Assembly: GCA_016715995.1 (NCBI GenBank)
Contig: JADJXF010000016.1
Location: forward strand, 1-29,813
DNA length: 29,813 nt
Direction of reading: 5' to 3'
Source: Flavobacteriales bacterium
Lineage (GTDB): Bacteria; Bacteroidota; Bacteroidia; Flavobacteriales_F; PHOS-HE28
A model generated the notes under the pieces. It ran no database searches, had not been told where the DNA came from, and saw nothing but the letters and a program-made list of their open reading frames with translations. Shown here piece by piece: positions 13,994-23,257 of this stretch (its first letter is position 1; every line of letters starts with the position of its first letter). The position numbers and the translations under genes were made by a program.

Positions 13994-16900
13994 ATGAGCT
14001 TCCCCAGCGTAGACCTCCAAGGCAACATCCTCAGCGCCGAGGTGCTGGACCTGATCGCACGCGGCGAGGCCGAGGGCCAGAAATCCGCCGCCTTCGGGCT
14101 GCCAGCCGATACCACCGTGGACCGTGCCGTGGGCGAGGCCTGGGCCGCCGCACGTACCTACTGGAAGGCCTTCGCCGACAAGCGCGCCAAGCTGAAGGAA
14201 GGCGACACTGGCGTTACGCTGACCCGCCGCAACTGGATGACCCTGCTGCTGGGCGAGCTGGGCTACGAGCTGGAGCAGCCCGCCGAGGTGGAGGTGCTCA
14301 ACGACAAGCCCTACCCCGTTAGTCACCGCGCCACCAACCGGGGCGGACTGCCCGTACACATCATGGGGGTGAACGATGGGCTGGACCAGCGCCGCGCCAG
14401 CGGACAGCCGCGCCTGAGCCCCCACGCCCTGCTACAGGAATACCTGAACCACAGCGAGCACGCCTATGGCCTGGTGACCAACGGCCTGCAACTGCGCCTG
14501 CTGCGCGACAGCGTGCGCCTGGGCCGCCCAGCCTACGTGGAGTTCGATCTGGAGCGCATCCTGGACGAGGAGCTCTACCCCGACTTCGCCGCGCTGTACC
14601 GCGCCCTGCACGCCAGCCGCATGCCCGCCGGCATGGATGCCGTGGAGGAAGCGCTGATCGAAAAGTACCACGTGCAGGGCATCGAGAGCGGCACGCGCAT
14701 TCGCGAGCAGCTGGAGGGTGCCGTGAAGAACGCCATCGAAACGCTGGCCAACGGCATCTTCGCTAACAACAACGTGCTGGCCGATGCCGCCGTGCAGGGC
14801 AAGGTGGACGCCGCCGCCTACTACCACGTGTTGCTGCGCACCGTGTACCGCATGCTCTTCCTCATCGTGATCGAGGAGCGCGACCTGGTGTACCCGCCGC
14901 CCGAGGGACCGGACGATGAGCGCGCCACCTTCCGCGACATCTACCGCCGCTACTACAGCTTCGCACGCCTGCGCAAGCTGGCCCTGCGCGCCGCCTATGG
15001 ATGGCCACAAGCGCGACCTGTGGCGCAGCGTGCTCAGCACCTTCGCCCTCTTCGAGCGGGCGGGCAAGGGCGCCGCGCTGGGCATTGCCCCGCTGGGCAG
15101 CGAGCTCTTCGGCACCCAGCTGGCCGTGGCCGCGCACGACCTGCACGACCAGGAGCTGGACAACCACCGCCTGCTGGAGATCCTCAAGGGCCTTTTGCTC
15201 ACCAAGAACGCGCAAGGCACCCTGGTGCCCGTGAACTACGCCGGCCTCAACGTGGAGGAATTCGGCAGCGTGTATGAAGGCCTGTTGGACCTGGAGCCCG
15301 TGATCGGCACCGCTACCGGCAAGCCCGCCTTCAGCTTCAAGCAGGGCGATGAGCGCAGCAACACCGGCAGCCACTACACGCCCGATGAACTGGTGCAGCC
15401 GCTGATCAAGCATTCGCTGGACCACCTCATTGCGGAACGCCTGCGTGAGCCGCAGCGGTTCGTTACGGGTGCGGCACCGACCTCGTCGGCGGCACCCGTA
15501 GCGTCGACCCAGCGGGTCGACCTACCAAAACTGCAGGAACGTGCCCTGCTCAGCCTCCGCGTAGCCGACATCTCCTGCGGCAGCGGCCATATCCTGCTGG
15601 CCGCCGCGCGCCGCATCGCCACCGAACTGGCCATTGTGCGCACCGGCATGGAACAGCCGCGCGCGGCCGATTTCCGTGTGGCCATGCGCGATGTGATCCG
15701 CCATTGCATCTACGGCGTGGACCTGAACCCGCTGGCCGTGGAACTGTGCAAGGTGGCCCTGTGGCTGGAGGCCCACATCCCCGGCGAGCCGCTCAACTTC
15801 CTGGACCACCGGATCAAGTGCGGCAACGCCATTGTGGGTTTCGCGCGGCGCGAAGAGCTGGACCGTGGCGTGCCCGAAGAGGCCTTTGCCACCCTGCCCG
15901 GTGATGACAAGGATGTGGCCGCCGCCTTCCGCAAGCGCAACAAGCAGGAGCGGCAAACGCAGGGGCAGACCAGCTTGGAGCTGAGCGCCGATGTGGAGGC
16001 CGAGGTGAACAAGGTGGTGGCCGCCTACAAGCTCTTCGAAGGCATGCCCGAACGCACCCCGGCGGAGATCGAAGCCAAGCAGCGCCGCTTCCAGGAAGCC
16101 ATGCAAGCCGATGCCTACCGCCTGAACCAGGTGGCCGCCATCCCCATCGCGCAGTTCTACATCCCCAAGACCAGCGCCACCAAGGACCAGCTGATCACCG
16201 ATGCCACCTACCGCAGCTACTGGACCAAGGGCCGCCAGCTGCTGGGCCCCGCACCCGCCATGGCTTGGGCCACGGCCGAACGCAAACGCTTCTTCCACTG
16301 GTTCCTTGAGTTCCCGGAGGTGATGGCAGCCGGGGGCTTCGATTGTGTCATTGGCAACCCACCATTCATGGGTAACAGAAAACTATCCGGCAGGTTCGGA
16401 GATAGCTTTCTGCATTACCTGCTCTATGAATACGCTCCAATAAGCGCGGTCGACCTTGTGACTTACTTCTTCAGAAGAATCTATACCCTGCTCTCACCCG
16501 GAGGATTCCTTAGTCTCATTTCCACGAATACCATTGCCCAAGGAAATGCTCGCATCGATGGGCTCGAGTTCATTGTAAAGAACGGTGGGACCATTAACCA
16601 TGCAGTCCGGAGCCTCAAATGGCCCGGACGCGCAGCAGTTGAAATATCGCTGGTGTCCATACATAAAGGAGAGTGGTCTCGCGAAAGGCATCTTAACCAG
16701 CAGCCTGTTGATAGCATAACTCCATACCTGGATAATGAGGGTGAGGGTCAGCAGCCCACGCCATTGATAGCTAATGCAGAAATGGCATTCCAGGGTAGTA
16801 TTGTACTTGGGATGGGCTTTGTGATGGAGGCAGATAAAGCGGCTGCACTCATCAAGAAAGACCGAAAGAATCGCGACGTCCTATTCCCATATCTGAATGG

Positions 16901-18341
16901 GGAGAACATTAACAACCTTCCGGACCAAGAAGCGAAACGTTGGGTCATTAACTTTTTCGACTGGCCATTGGAGCGTGCCTCAACAGTTCAATGGAAGTCT
17001 GCGGACGAGGACGCAAGAACCGCCCTCATTAAGGCGGGAATTGTTTCACCAGATTACGACCAGCCAGTTGCACGTGACTATCCCGATTGCCTATCCATCC
17101 TTGAGGCTTCTGTACAAAGCGAAAGATCGAAGAAGGGCGAAGAAGTAGGCAAGGGGTTGTGGTGGCAACACTGGCGTTCGAGGAAGAGGTTGTACCAGCT
17201 GATTGCGGCTCAACCTCAAGTGATTGTCATTGCTAGTACAAGTAAAACGACCGCGTTTGCTCTTGTACCTTCTAATGCTGTGTTTACAGCAAATCTTACC
17301 GTAACCAGACTGTCTGACTACAGCACGTTCGCTGTACTGCAGAGCCGGCTTCATATAGAGTGGATCTGGAAGTACAGCACTAAGCTTAAGACTGACCCGA
17401 TCTATGGACCTGAAACCTGCTTCGAGACCTTTCCCTTCCCCGAGGACCAATGGCAAACGCCCAACGCGTCGCTGGCGGCTTTGGGGGAACGCTACCACGA
17501 GCACCGCAAGCAGCTGATGCGCCACAGTTGGCGCGGGCTTACGGATGTGTACAACCTGTTCCACAGCCCGCTGCTGCGCACCGCCACCCCGGAAGAGCTG
17601 GCGCTGCCGGACAAGGATTTCGAGAAACTGCTGGGCAAGGATACCCGCCTGCTGCGCAAGCACCTGCTGGAGCCCAAAACCCCGGCCGATGTGGAGGTGT
17701 GGCCCTTCAACCGCGTGGTGGAGGGCGTGCTGCGCCTGCGCCAACTGCACGTGGAGCTGGACAACGCCGTGCGCGATGCCTACGGCTGGCTAGACCTCGA
17801 TCTGCAACACGCCTTCTACGACGTGGACACCCTGCCCGAGAACGACCGCACGCGGTATACCATCAGTCCCGCCGCGCGCAAGGAGGTGCTGAAGCGGCTG
17901 CTGGCGCTGAACCATGAGCGGGCGGCGGAAGAGGCCAAGGCCGGGGTGGTGAAGAAGGGGAAGAAGAGCAAAGGCGGGGAGGATAATGTGGTGGGCGAAC
18001 CGGCCGGGGAATACCGGACGGGCTTGTTCCAAGAAGGTGGTTTGTTCGGTGGCGGGGTCGGTGATGCGATCGAAGCAGAAGAGGATGCTTCATCCGAACC
18101 CAAGCGCGGGCGTGGGCGACCGCCGAAAGTCCCCAACGGCCAAGAAGACCTCGCTGCGCAGGCGGTTCTGCTCTACCTGCAAACCCACGCAGGCTGGCAC
18201 GGCAAGAGCGCGGTACTCAGTGCCATCGGGATCGATGATGGCCTGTGGAACGCGGCGATCAAGAGCCTGCTGGAAGAAGGGAAGGTAGAGAAGGAGGGGG
18301 AGAAGAAGGGGGCGAGGTATAGGGTGGCAAAATCATTTTAA
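13994..18341 (+). CDS. Large adenine-specific DNA methyltransferase (DrmMI/PglX/Eco57I-like), one frameshift
   Basis: Two overlapping frames join near base 15000 into a protein of about 1448 residues. The first ends ...LALRAAY and the second begins DGHKRDLWRS, so one extra base (or two lost) near 14996-15002 explains the break. It is predicted to methylate adenine N6 using S-adenosylmethionine. Motifs: GSHYTPDELV, motif I ADISCGSGHILLAAARR (about residue 523), YGVDLNPLAVELCKVALW, and catalytic motif IV CVIGNPPFMG (about 785-793). Residues about 790-1135 are the likely target-recognition region and have clearly lower GC. The C-terminus carries an AT-hook-like KRGRGRPPK (about 1369) and a winged-helix-like end. 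No nuclease motif is obvious at the N-terminus, so it is probably a modification enzyme protecting host DNA. It could also be a PglX-like BREX relative, but no other BREX gene is present. Confidence 0.85.
15465..15525. repeat. Double palindromic element inside the methyltransferase gene
   Basis: Two adjacent hairpins lie in frame within the coding sequence. The first pairs ACGGGTGC (15465-15472) with GCACCCGT (15492-15499), with an inner stem CCGAC/GTCGG. The second pairs GTCGACCC (15503-15510) with GGGTCGAC (15514-15521), extended by GTAG/CTAC with a single bulged base. They encode an Ala/Thr/Ser-rich linker just before methyltransferase motif I. This looks like a REP- or RPE-type element inserted in a permissive loop. 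Confidence 0.7.
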
Positions 18342-18346
18342 CGACA

Positions 18347-19489
18347 ATGCCGACCAAAGCACTACCACCCACCCCATTCAGGCTGTTGCTTGGTGATGAT
18401 GACTTTGCCGAAGCATGGGAGTATCTGCCAAGCGATGCGAAAAAGGCATTGGCTGCTGCACTACCCAAGTTGCCATCCGAAGACATTGGTGCGCAATTAC
18501 GCCAGCGTATCCGCAATGCGGTGGTGGTGGCCGGCGTGCTTTTCAAGTACGGTAGCCACGCCTACGAATACAAACACGGGCAGGTGGACCTCTTCACCGG
18601 TTCCGGTGCATCGCGCAAACGGCCCAGCAAGCTGGCGATGCATATCGCCAAGAGATTGATGGGCTCCGATGAGAAGAGCCTGCGCACGAGCTTGAAGCGA
18701 TTGGAGCAGGTGGTCTATGCGTACAGTGCGAACGGACACACAAAGCTGCCGTCCGACCGGCTGCTGGACGATACCATTCAATGGGCCTTCGCTATCCGTG
18801 TGCGGAAGCCAAGGCCCTTCTTAGGTGCCTCGCTGATCCTCTCACGCCGCTCGGACGTGCCAGTCATGCCATGGAGCGCAGTAGAACGCGCATTCAAAGC
18901 CTGTTCACTATGGCCGGAGGGCAGCGATGTGCCATGGTACGAGTGGTGCTGGAAATTGCTGACCGAAGCAGGTCTGACCGAGTACCGTAATGCGGAGGAG
19001 CGCGATCTGGTTCGGCTGCGCGCGGTCGCGCTGCAATTCATCTATTGGGACTATTGCATTATCGTGTTCAACAGGATGCGTACGCTTACCGGCGAGAAGC
19101 TGTACGTAGCACTGGGCGGGAGCCGCCTGGGCTGGCACCGTCAGGCTGCCCTCGCCCAGCGGGCGGATGTAGCGGGGGTCATACTCGGGCACTACAAGCG
19201 GCTTGATGATTCGCTCCGAAGAAAAGGCCGGTTGCAGTTCGAGGGCGGGGCATCTCATGCGCTGTTGGATGACCTGCAAGCTTCATTGCCGCTCTTGGGC
19301 GATACACTCAAGGCGCATTTCCAGAACCCAGCTTCGACGGCGACCGGGCCCGGCACAAGTGGAGGGAAGTCGGGACCAGCAACGTATGAGAGGAAAATAG
19401 GCTACCTGCATTCTTGGGTGGTCGCTGGGATGGTGGTAATGCCTGTAAGGACCGGGATGACAAAGGGAACACCAGATAAGACCGCATAG
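18347..19489 (+). CDS. Unassigned 380-aa protein in the defence operon
   Basis: I do not recognise this protein. It starts 5 bases after the methyltransferase stop and ends 2 bases before the McrB start, so it is almost certainly co-expressed with both. It has no signal peptide, no membrane segment and no NTPase or nuclease motif that I can see. The N-terminal 110 residues are helical and basic (LLLGDDDFAEAWEYLP, then IRNAVVVAGVLFKYGSHAYEYK). The middle has a tryptophan-rich patch (LWPEGSDVPWYEWCWKLL, about 187-204) and VALQFIYWDYCIIVFNRM. The last 50 residues are Gly/Ser/Thr-rich and probably flexible (TATGPGTSGGKSGPATYERK). Codon use resembles the flanking genes. A specificity, adaptor or regulatory subunit is possible, but that is a guess from position only. 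Confidence 0.8.
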   Translation: MPTKALPPTPFRLLLGDDDFAEAWEYLPSDAKKALAAALPKLPSEDIGAQLRQRIRNAVVVAGVLFKYGSHAYEYKHGQVDLFTGSGASRKRPSKLAMHIAKRLMGSDEKSLRTSLKRLEQVVYAYSANGHTKLPSDRLLDDTIQWAFAIRVRKPRPFLGASLILSRRSDVPVMPWSAVERAFKACSLWPEGSDVPWYEWCWKLLTEAGLTEYRNAEERDLVRLRAVALQFIYWDYCIIVFNRMRTLTGEKLYVALGGSRLGWHRQAALAQRADVAGVILGHYKRLDDSLRRKGRLQFEGGASHALLDDLQASLPLLGDTLKAHFQNPASTATGPGTSGGKSGPATYERKIGYLHSWVVAGMVVMPVRTGMTKGTPDKTA

Positions 19490-19491
19490 CC

Positions 19492-22008
19492 ATGCCCGCA
19501 ACGGTGAATGAGCGATACTCCGCAGAGGCGCTTGACCGCTTACGTGCGCACTATGCGGCACTGAAGGACAAGGCTAGCTATGATGCCTTCCTGCTTCATG
19601 GCCACAACCTGTTGAAACGGATAGGCGCAGACCCTTACCACGTGCGCATGGCGCTGACCAAGGGCTACACCATGATGGAATTCGGCAACCGCGCAGCCTA
19701 CCAGCATCGCGAGGTAGATGGCCATGTGGAGATCGGCTTCCTGATCCGCACTTCGGACCTCGATAAAGTCGAGGAACGGCACAAGCGGTTCGAGCACAAC
19801 TTCAAGCCGGCAGGGGGCATGTCCCTCATACATCCCCTGTTTGACCGGTGGGAGTCGATCCCGCCCATGCTCTTCACCCTGCACGAAGCGGCGATGCGCG
19901 AAGAGTACGCTCGCATCAAGGACACCACGCTAGTAGAGCAGCGCCGCGGCAGTGGTACGGACAACAATGCTCTCCTCTACGCAATGGTCAAGGGTGTTGC
20001 CATTGATGCCTTGCCTGCCCCAACTATGTCGTCAGCAACGAAGGAACCCAGCTACTGGATTTTCCGAGGCTACCCGCAGTTCTATGATACTGTTGGCGCG
20101 CTTGCCGCAGGCGCAGTTCGGACTTGGTCAGTGACCGCCCATCACGATAAGCTCAAGCCTGGTGACAAAGCGATCATCTGGGTCACAGGCCCGCAGAGTG
20201 GTTGCTATGCGCTGGCAACGCTCACCTCGAAGGTGAGTGAAATGGAGATAGATAAAGCCGATGAAACCTTCACTCACGACCCTGTCCAAGCAACCAAGCA
20301 AAGGCGCGTTGAGCTGACGATCGATCATAATCTCGGCGCACAACCTGTTCCATGGTCCACATTGAAAGAACTGCCCGTGATGGCGGGGTTCAATGCGGGC
20401 ACGCAAGGCACCACCTTCCACGCGACGCAAGAGCAGTATAACCTCATTCTTCAATTGGCCCAGCAGATGAACGGTTCCAATAAGCACTCTTTGAACACCA
20501 TCCTCTTCGGTCCTCCCGGTACGGGCAAGACCTACCACGCCATCACGCACGCGGTGGCGATCATCGATGGCGAGGATGTGGAAGTGGTAAAGAAGCGGGA
20601 CCGCAAGTCCGTGCGAGCGCGCTACCAAGAACTTTTCGATGCACGTCTGGTGCGTACGGTGACTTTCCACCAGAGCTTCAGCTACGAGGACTTCATCGAG
20701 GGCATCAAGCCGCAGACGCACGTGAGCAAGGATGGCGAGGAGGAGGTAAAACTGGTCACCTACGAAGTGCAGGATGGCATCTTTAAACTGATGTGCGCTT
20801 CAGCGCGCAGTGGCGAACGAGGCGGTGGCGGAAACCTCATCGATGATGGCGCGCTGGAGAAGGCCAATTTCTACAAGGTCTCCTTGGGACAATACAACAG
20901 CCCCGCCGATGATGAGATCTATGCGTACTGCACGGCGAACAATGTCATCGCCGTCGGTTATGGCGGCTCCGTGGATGTAAGCAAGGCCACGGACGAAGCG
21001 GGCATCAAAGACATATTGAAGGGAGCAGGTTTCAAAGAGGATGGCGAAGGCTTCCGCTACACGGTTTCCGTATTGCGCACCATGCACTTGGACATGAAGG
21101 TTGGTGACATCGTGCTGGTAAGCGCGGGCAATAGCATGGTGCGGGCCATCGGACGGGTCTCAGGTGGTTACTTCATGGATGAGAACGCGCCGATCCGTTT
21201 CAAAGAGTTCCTTAAAGTGGATTGGTTGGTGAAGGACGCCGAGATGCCGGTGGAGGACCTGTACCCGAAGAGCCTGAGCATGGGTACGCTCTATAGCTTG
21301 GATCGGAACCTGGTGAAGAAGGACTTCTTCCGTCGGAACATTGGAACGCAGGAAAAACGGCATGATCGCTATGTGCTCATCATCGACGAGATCAATCGCG
21401 GCAACGTGGCCAGCATCTTCGGCGAGCTGATCACCTTGATCGAGGACGACAAGCGCGATGGCGGCAAGGAGCCCGCGAAGGTGAAGCTGCCCTATTCCAA
21501 GAAGGAGGACTTCAGCGTTCCTTCCAACCTCTACCTCCTGGGCACCATGAACACGGCCGACCGCAGCGTGGAGGCGCTGGACACGGCCCTACGCCGTCGC
21601 TTCAGTTTTGTGGAGATGCCTTCGCAGCCTGAGCTGATCGAACCGACCACGGTGGCAGATGTGGACCTGCGCGCTCTGCTGCGCACCATCAACGAACGCG
21701 TGGAGCAGTTGATGGACAAGGACCACCACATCGGCCACAGCTACTTCATGGGGTTGGAGAACGGTGCGGACCTGAAGCGCGTGTTCGCCACCAAGGTGAT
21801 CCCGCTGTTGGAGGAATACTTCCATGGGGATGCGAAGAAGGTGGGCGCCGTCTTAGGCAAGAAATTCGTTACGCCGCGAATGACGTCCGTCAAGTTCGCC
21901 AAGGATTTCCCGATGGACGAATACGAAGTCAAGGAGCTCTATGCCATAGAGGATCCGCGCAAATTCGTCGACCTCGAACCCTTCAAGGCCATCTATGCCG
22001 GTTCGTGA
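19492..22008 (+). CDS. McrB-type AAA+ restriction motor with EVE domain
   Basis: An 838-aa AAA+ protein of the McrB family, the nucleotide-driven translocase of type IV restriction. Residues 1-160 are of unknown fold. Residues about 186-310 form an EVE (PUA-like) domain (SYWIFRGYPQFYDT, then LKPGDKAIIWVTG and GCYALATLTS), a fold that can bind modified bases. The AAA+ core has Walker A LFGPPGTGKT (about 338-347), HQSFSYEDFIEGIKP, Walker B VLIIDEINRGN (about 628-638) and the McrB signature NTADRSVEALDTALRRRF (from about 687). A second PUA-like segment (VIAVGYGGSVDVS, MKVGDIVLVSAG, about 485-555) is inserted between Walker A and Walker B, as in several McrB relatives. ATG 19492 is 2 bases after the upstream stop, and the end overlaps mcrC by 14 bases. 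The EVE-coding stretch is AT-richer than the rest of the gene. Confidence 0.92.
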   Translation: MPATVNERYSAEALDRLRAHYAALKDKASYDAFLLHGHNLLKRIGADPYHVRMALTKGYTMMEFGNRAAYQHREVDGHVEIGFLIRTSDLDKVEERHKRFEHNFKPAGGMSLIHPLFDRWESIPPMLFTLHEAAMREEYARIKDTTLVEQRRGSGTDNNALLYAMVKGVAIDALPAPTMSSATKEPSYWIFRGYPQFYDTVGALAAGAVRTWSVTAHHDKLKPGDKAIIWVTGPQSGCYALATLTSKVSEMEIDKADETFTHDPVQATKQRRVELTIDHNLGAQPVPWSTLKELPVMAGFNAGTQGTTFHATQEQYNLILQLAQQMNGSNKHSLNTILFGPPGTGKTYHAITHAVAIIDGEDVEVVKKRDRKSVRARYQELFDARLVRTVTFHQSFSYEDFIEGIKPQTHVSKDGEEEVKLVTYEVQDGIFKLMCASARSGERGGGGNLIDDGALEKANFYKVSLGQYNSPADDEIYAYCTANNVIAVGYGGSVDVSKATDEAGIKDILKGAGFKEDGEGFRYTVSVLRTMHLDMKVGDIVLVSAGNSMVRAIGRVSGGYFMDENAPIRFKEFLKVDWLVKDAEMPVEDLYPKSLSMGTLYSLDRNLVKKDFFRRNIGTQEKRHDRYVLIIDEINRGNVASIFGELITLIEDDKRDGGKEPAKVKLPYSKKEDFSVPSNLYLLGTMNTADRSVEALDTALRRRFSFVEMPSQPELIEPTTVADVDLRALLRTINERVEQLMDKDHHIGHSYFMGLENGADLKRVFATKVIPLLEEYFHGDAKKVGAVLGKKFVTPRMTSVKFAKDFPMDEYEVKELYAIEDPRKFVDLEPFKAIYAGS

Positions 22009-23224
22009 GCCCCTGAGCGTTTTCGAGCACGAGAAGCTGCGCGTGGGTGAGCGGGGCTTCCAGCGTGTGCATTACGACCGGCTCCTGAAGTGGAACGAGG
22101 CGAACGGCTTCAAGTACTTCGATGCAGGCCCGAACAGCATCACGTTCGCACAATACGTCGGCGTGATCCAGGTCGGCGATCCGGTCATTCAGGTCCTGCC
22201 AAAGGCCGACCGCGACGGTGATGCAGGCAAGTGGCAACGCGCCCTGCTGGAGATGCTGGGCCTAGTACACAACCTGCCCCTCACCAGCACCACGGAGAGC
22301 CACCTGCACAAGCGCAGTTCCTCCATCCTCGATTTCTTCTTCGACCTCTACGTGCATGATGCATGGGCTTGTCCGCGGCGGCCTGGTGAAGCAGTATCAC
22401 CGGCGTACCGGCAACCAGTTAGCCCTGAAGGGACGCATACATTGGCCCGGACACCTGCGCGAGAACCTGATCCGCAAGGAACGTTTCCACGTGGAGCACC
22501 AGGTGTACGATAATGACCACATGCTGCACAGCCTATTGAAGCGTGCCCTGTGCATTGTGAAGGACACCGCCCTCGATCCGATGATCGTGGGGCGTGTGCA
22601 GGATGTGGAATGGGCCTTTGAGCAGGTGGAGGATCGCCCCTTGACCGCCGCCTCCATCGCGCGCATCCGCCTCGGCCGCAAGACCCAGTCCTATGCGCGG
22701 GCTGTTCAACTGGCCACAATGACGCGTACTGGACCACGCACCCGACATCAAGGGCGGCCAGACCCGCCTATTGGGCCTGATGTTCGACATGAACGTGCTC
22801 TACGAACGGGTGGTCCTGAAACTGCTCCAGCAGGCCGCGCGGGCTACCGACCTCACCATATCGGGCCAGGATAGCCGCTTGTTCTGGCAACGCCAGAAGA
22901 TCCGCCCGGATATCGTGGTGCGTCGCGGCGACCGCGTGGAACTGATCCTCGACACCAAATGGAAGCTGCCCAAGGACAACCGCCCTGCCGATGCGGACCT
23001 GAAGCAGATGTACGTGTACAATCTGCAGTTCGGTGCGAAGCGCAGCACCCTGCTCTATCCTTACGTAAAAAAGGTGTAGAGGACCTGTCGGGGGTATGCA
23101 CCCTGGAGTTGGGGCGCGGAACGCCCCTCATGCCTGCGGCCTCGGATACATTGACCTCATCGGGCCGACCGGTTCCCTGAACAAGGACTGCTGCACCCGA
23201 TCTTGTCGCGCTTGGCGCACCCTG
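21995..23224 (+). CDS. mcrC: McrC nuclease subunit (frameshifted)
   Basis: McrC is the endonuclease partner of McrB. The start ATG 21995 lies inside the end of the McrB gene. The N-terminal part (LSVFEHEKLRVGE, then VGVIQVGDPVIQVLPK and the segment to FFFDLYV) is typical. The frame shifts near 22355; it continues as HGLVRGGLVKQYHR through FHVEHQVYDNDHMLH. It shifts again near 22725-22738 and continues as KGGQTRLLGLMFDMNVLYE, then the PD-(D/E)XK catalytic core RPDIVVRRGD / LILDTKWKLP (about 22900-22965). After 23070 further breaks blur the end. CGLGYIDLIGPTGSLNKD (about 23125-23180) matches the usual McrC tail, so the gene probably ends near 23200-23250 and the stop given here is approximate. 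All catalytic residues appear kept, which argues for sequence error over loss. Confidence 0.85.
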
Positions 23225-23257
23225 ATGCCGATCGGATGCAGAAGATAGACGCACCCC

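Noticed and set aside
13994..18341. BREX system based on the PglX-like methyltransferase
   Set aside because: No PglZ, BrxC/PglY, BrxA or BrxB gene is present in the window; the partners are YprA-like and SNF2 helicases.
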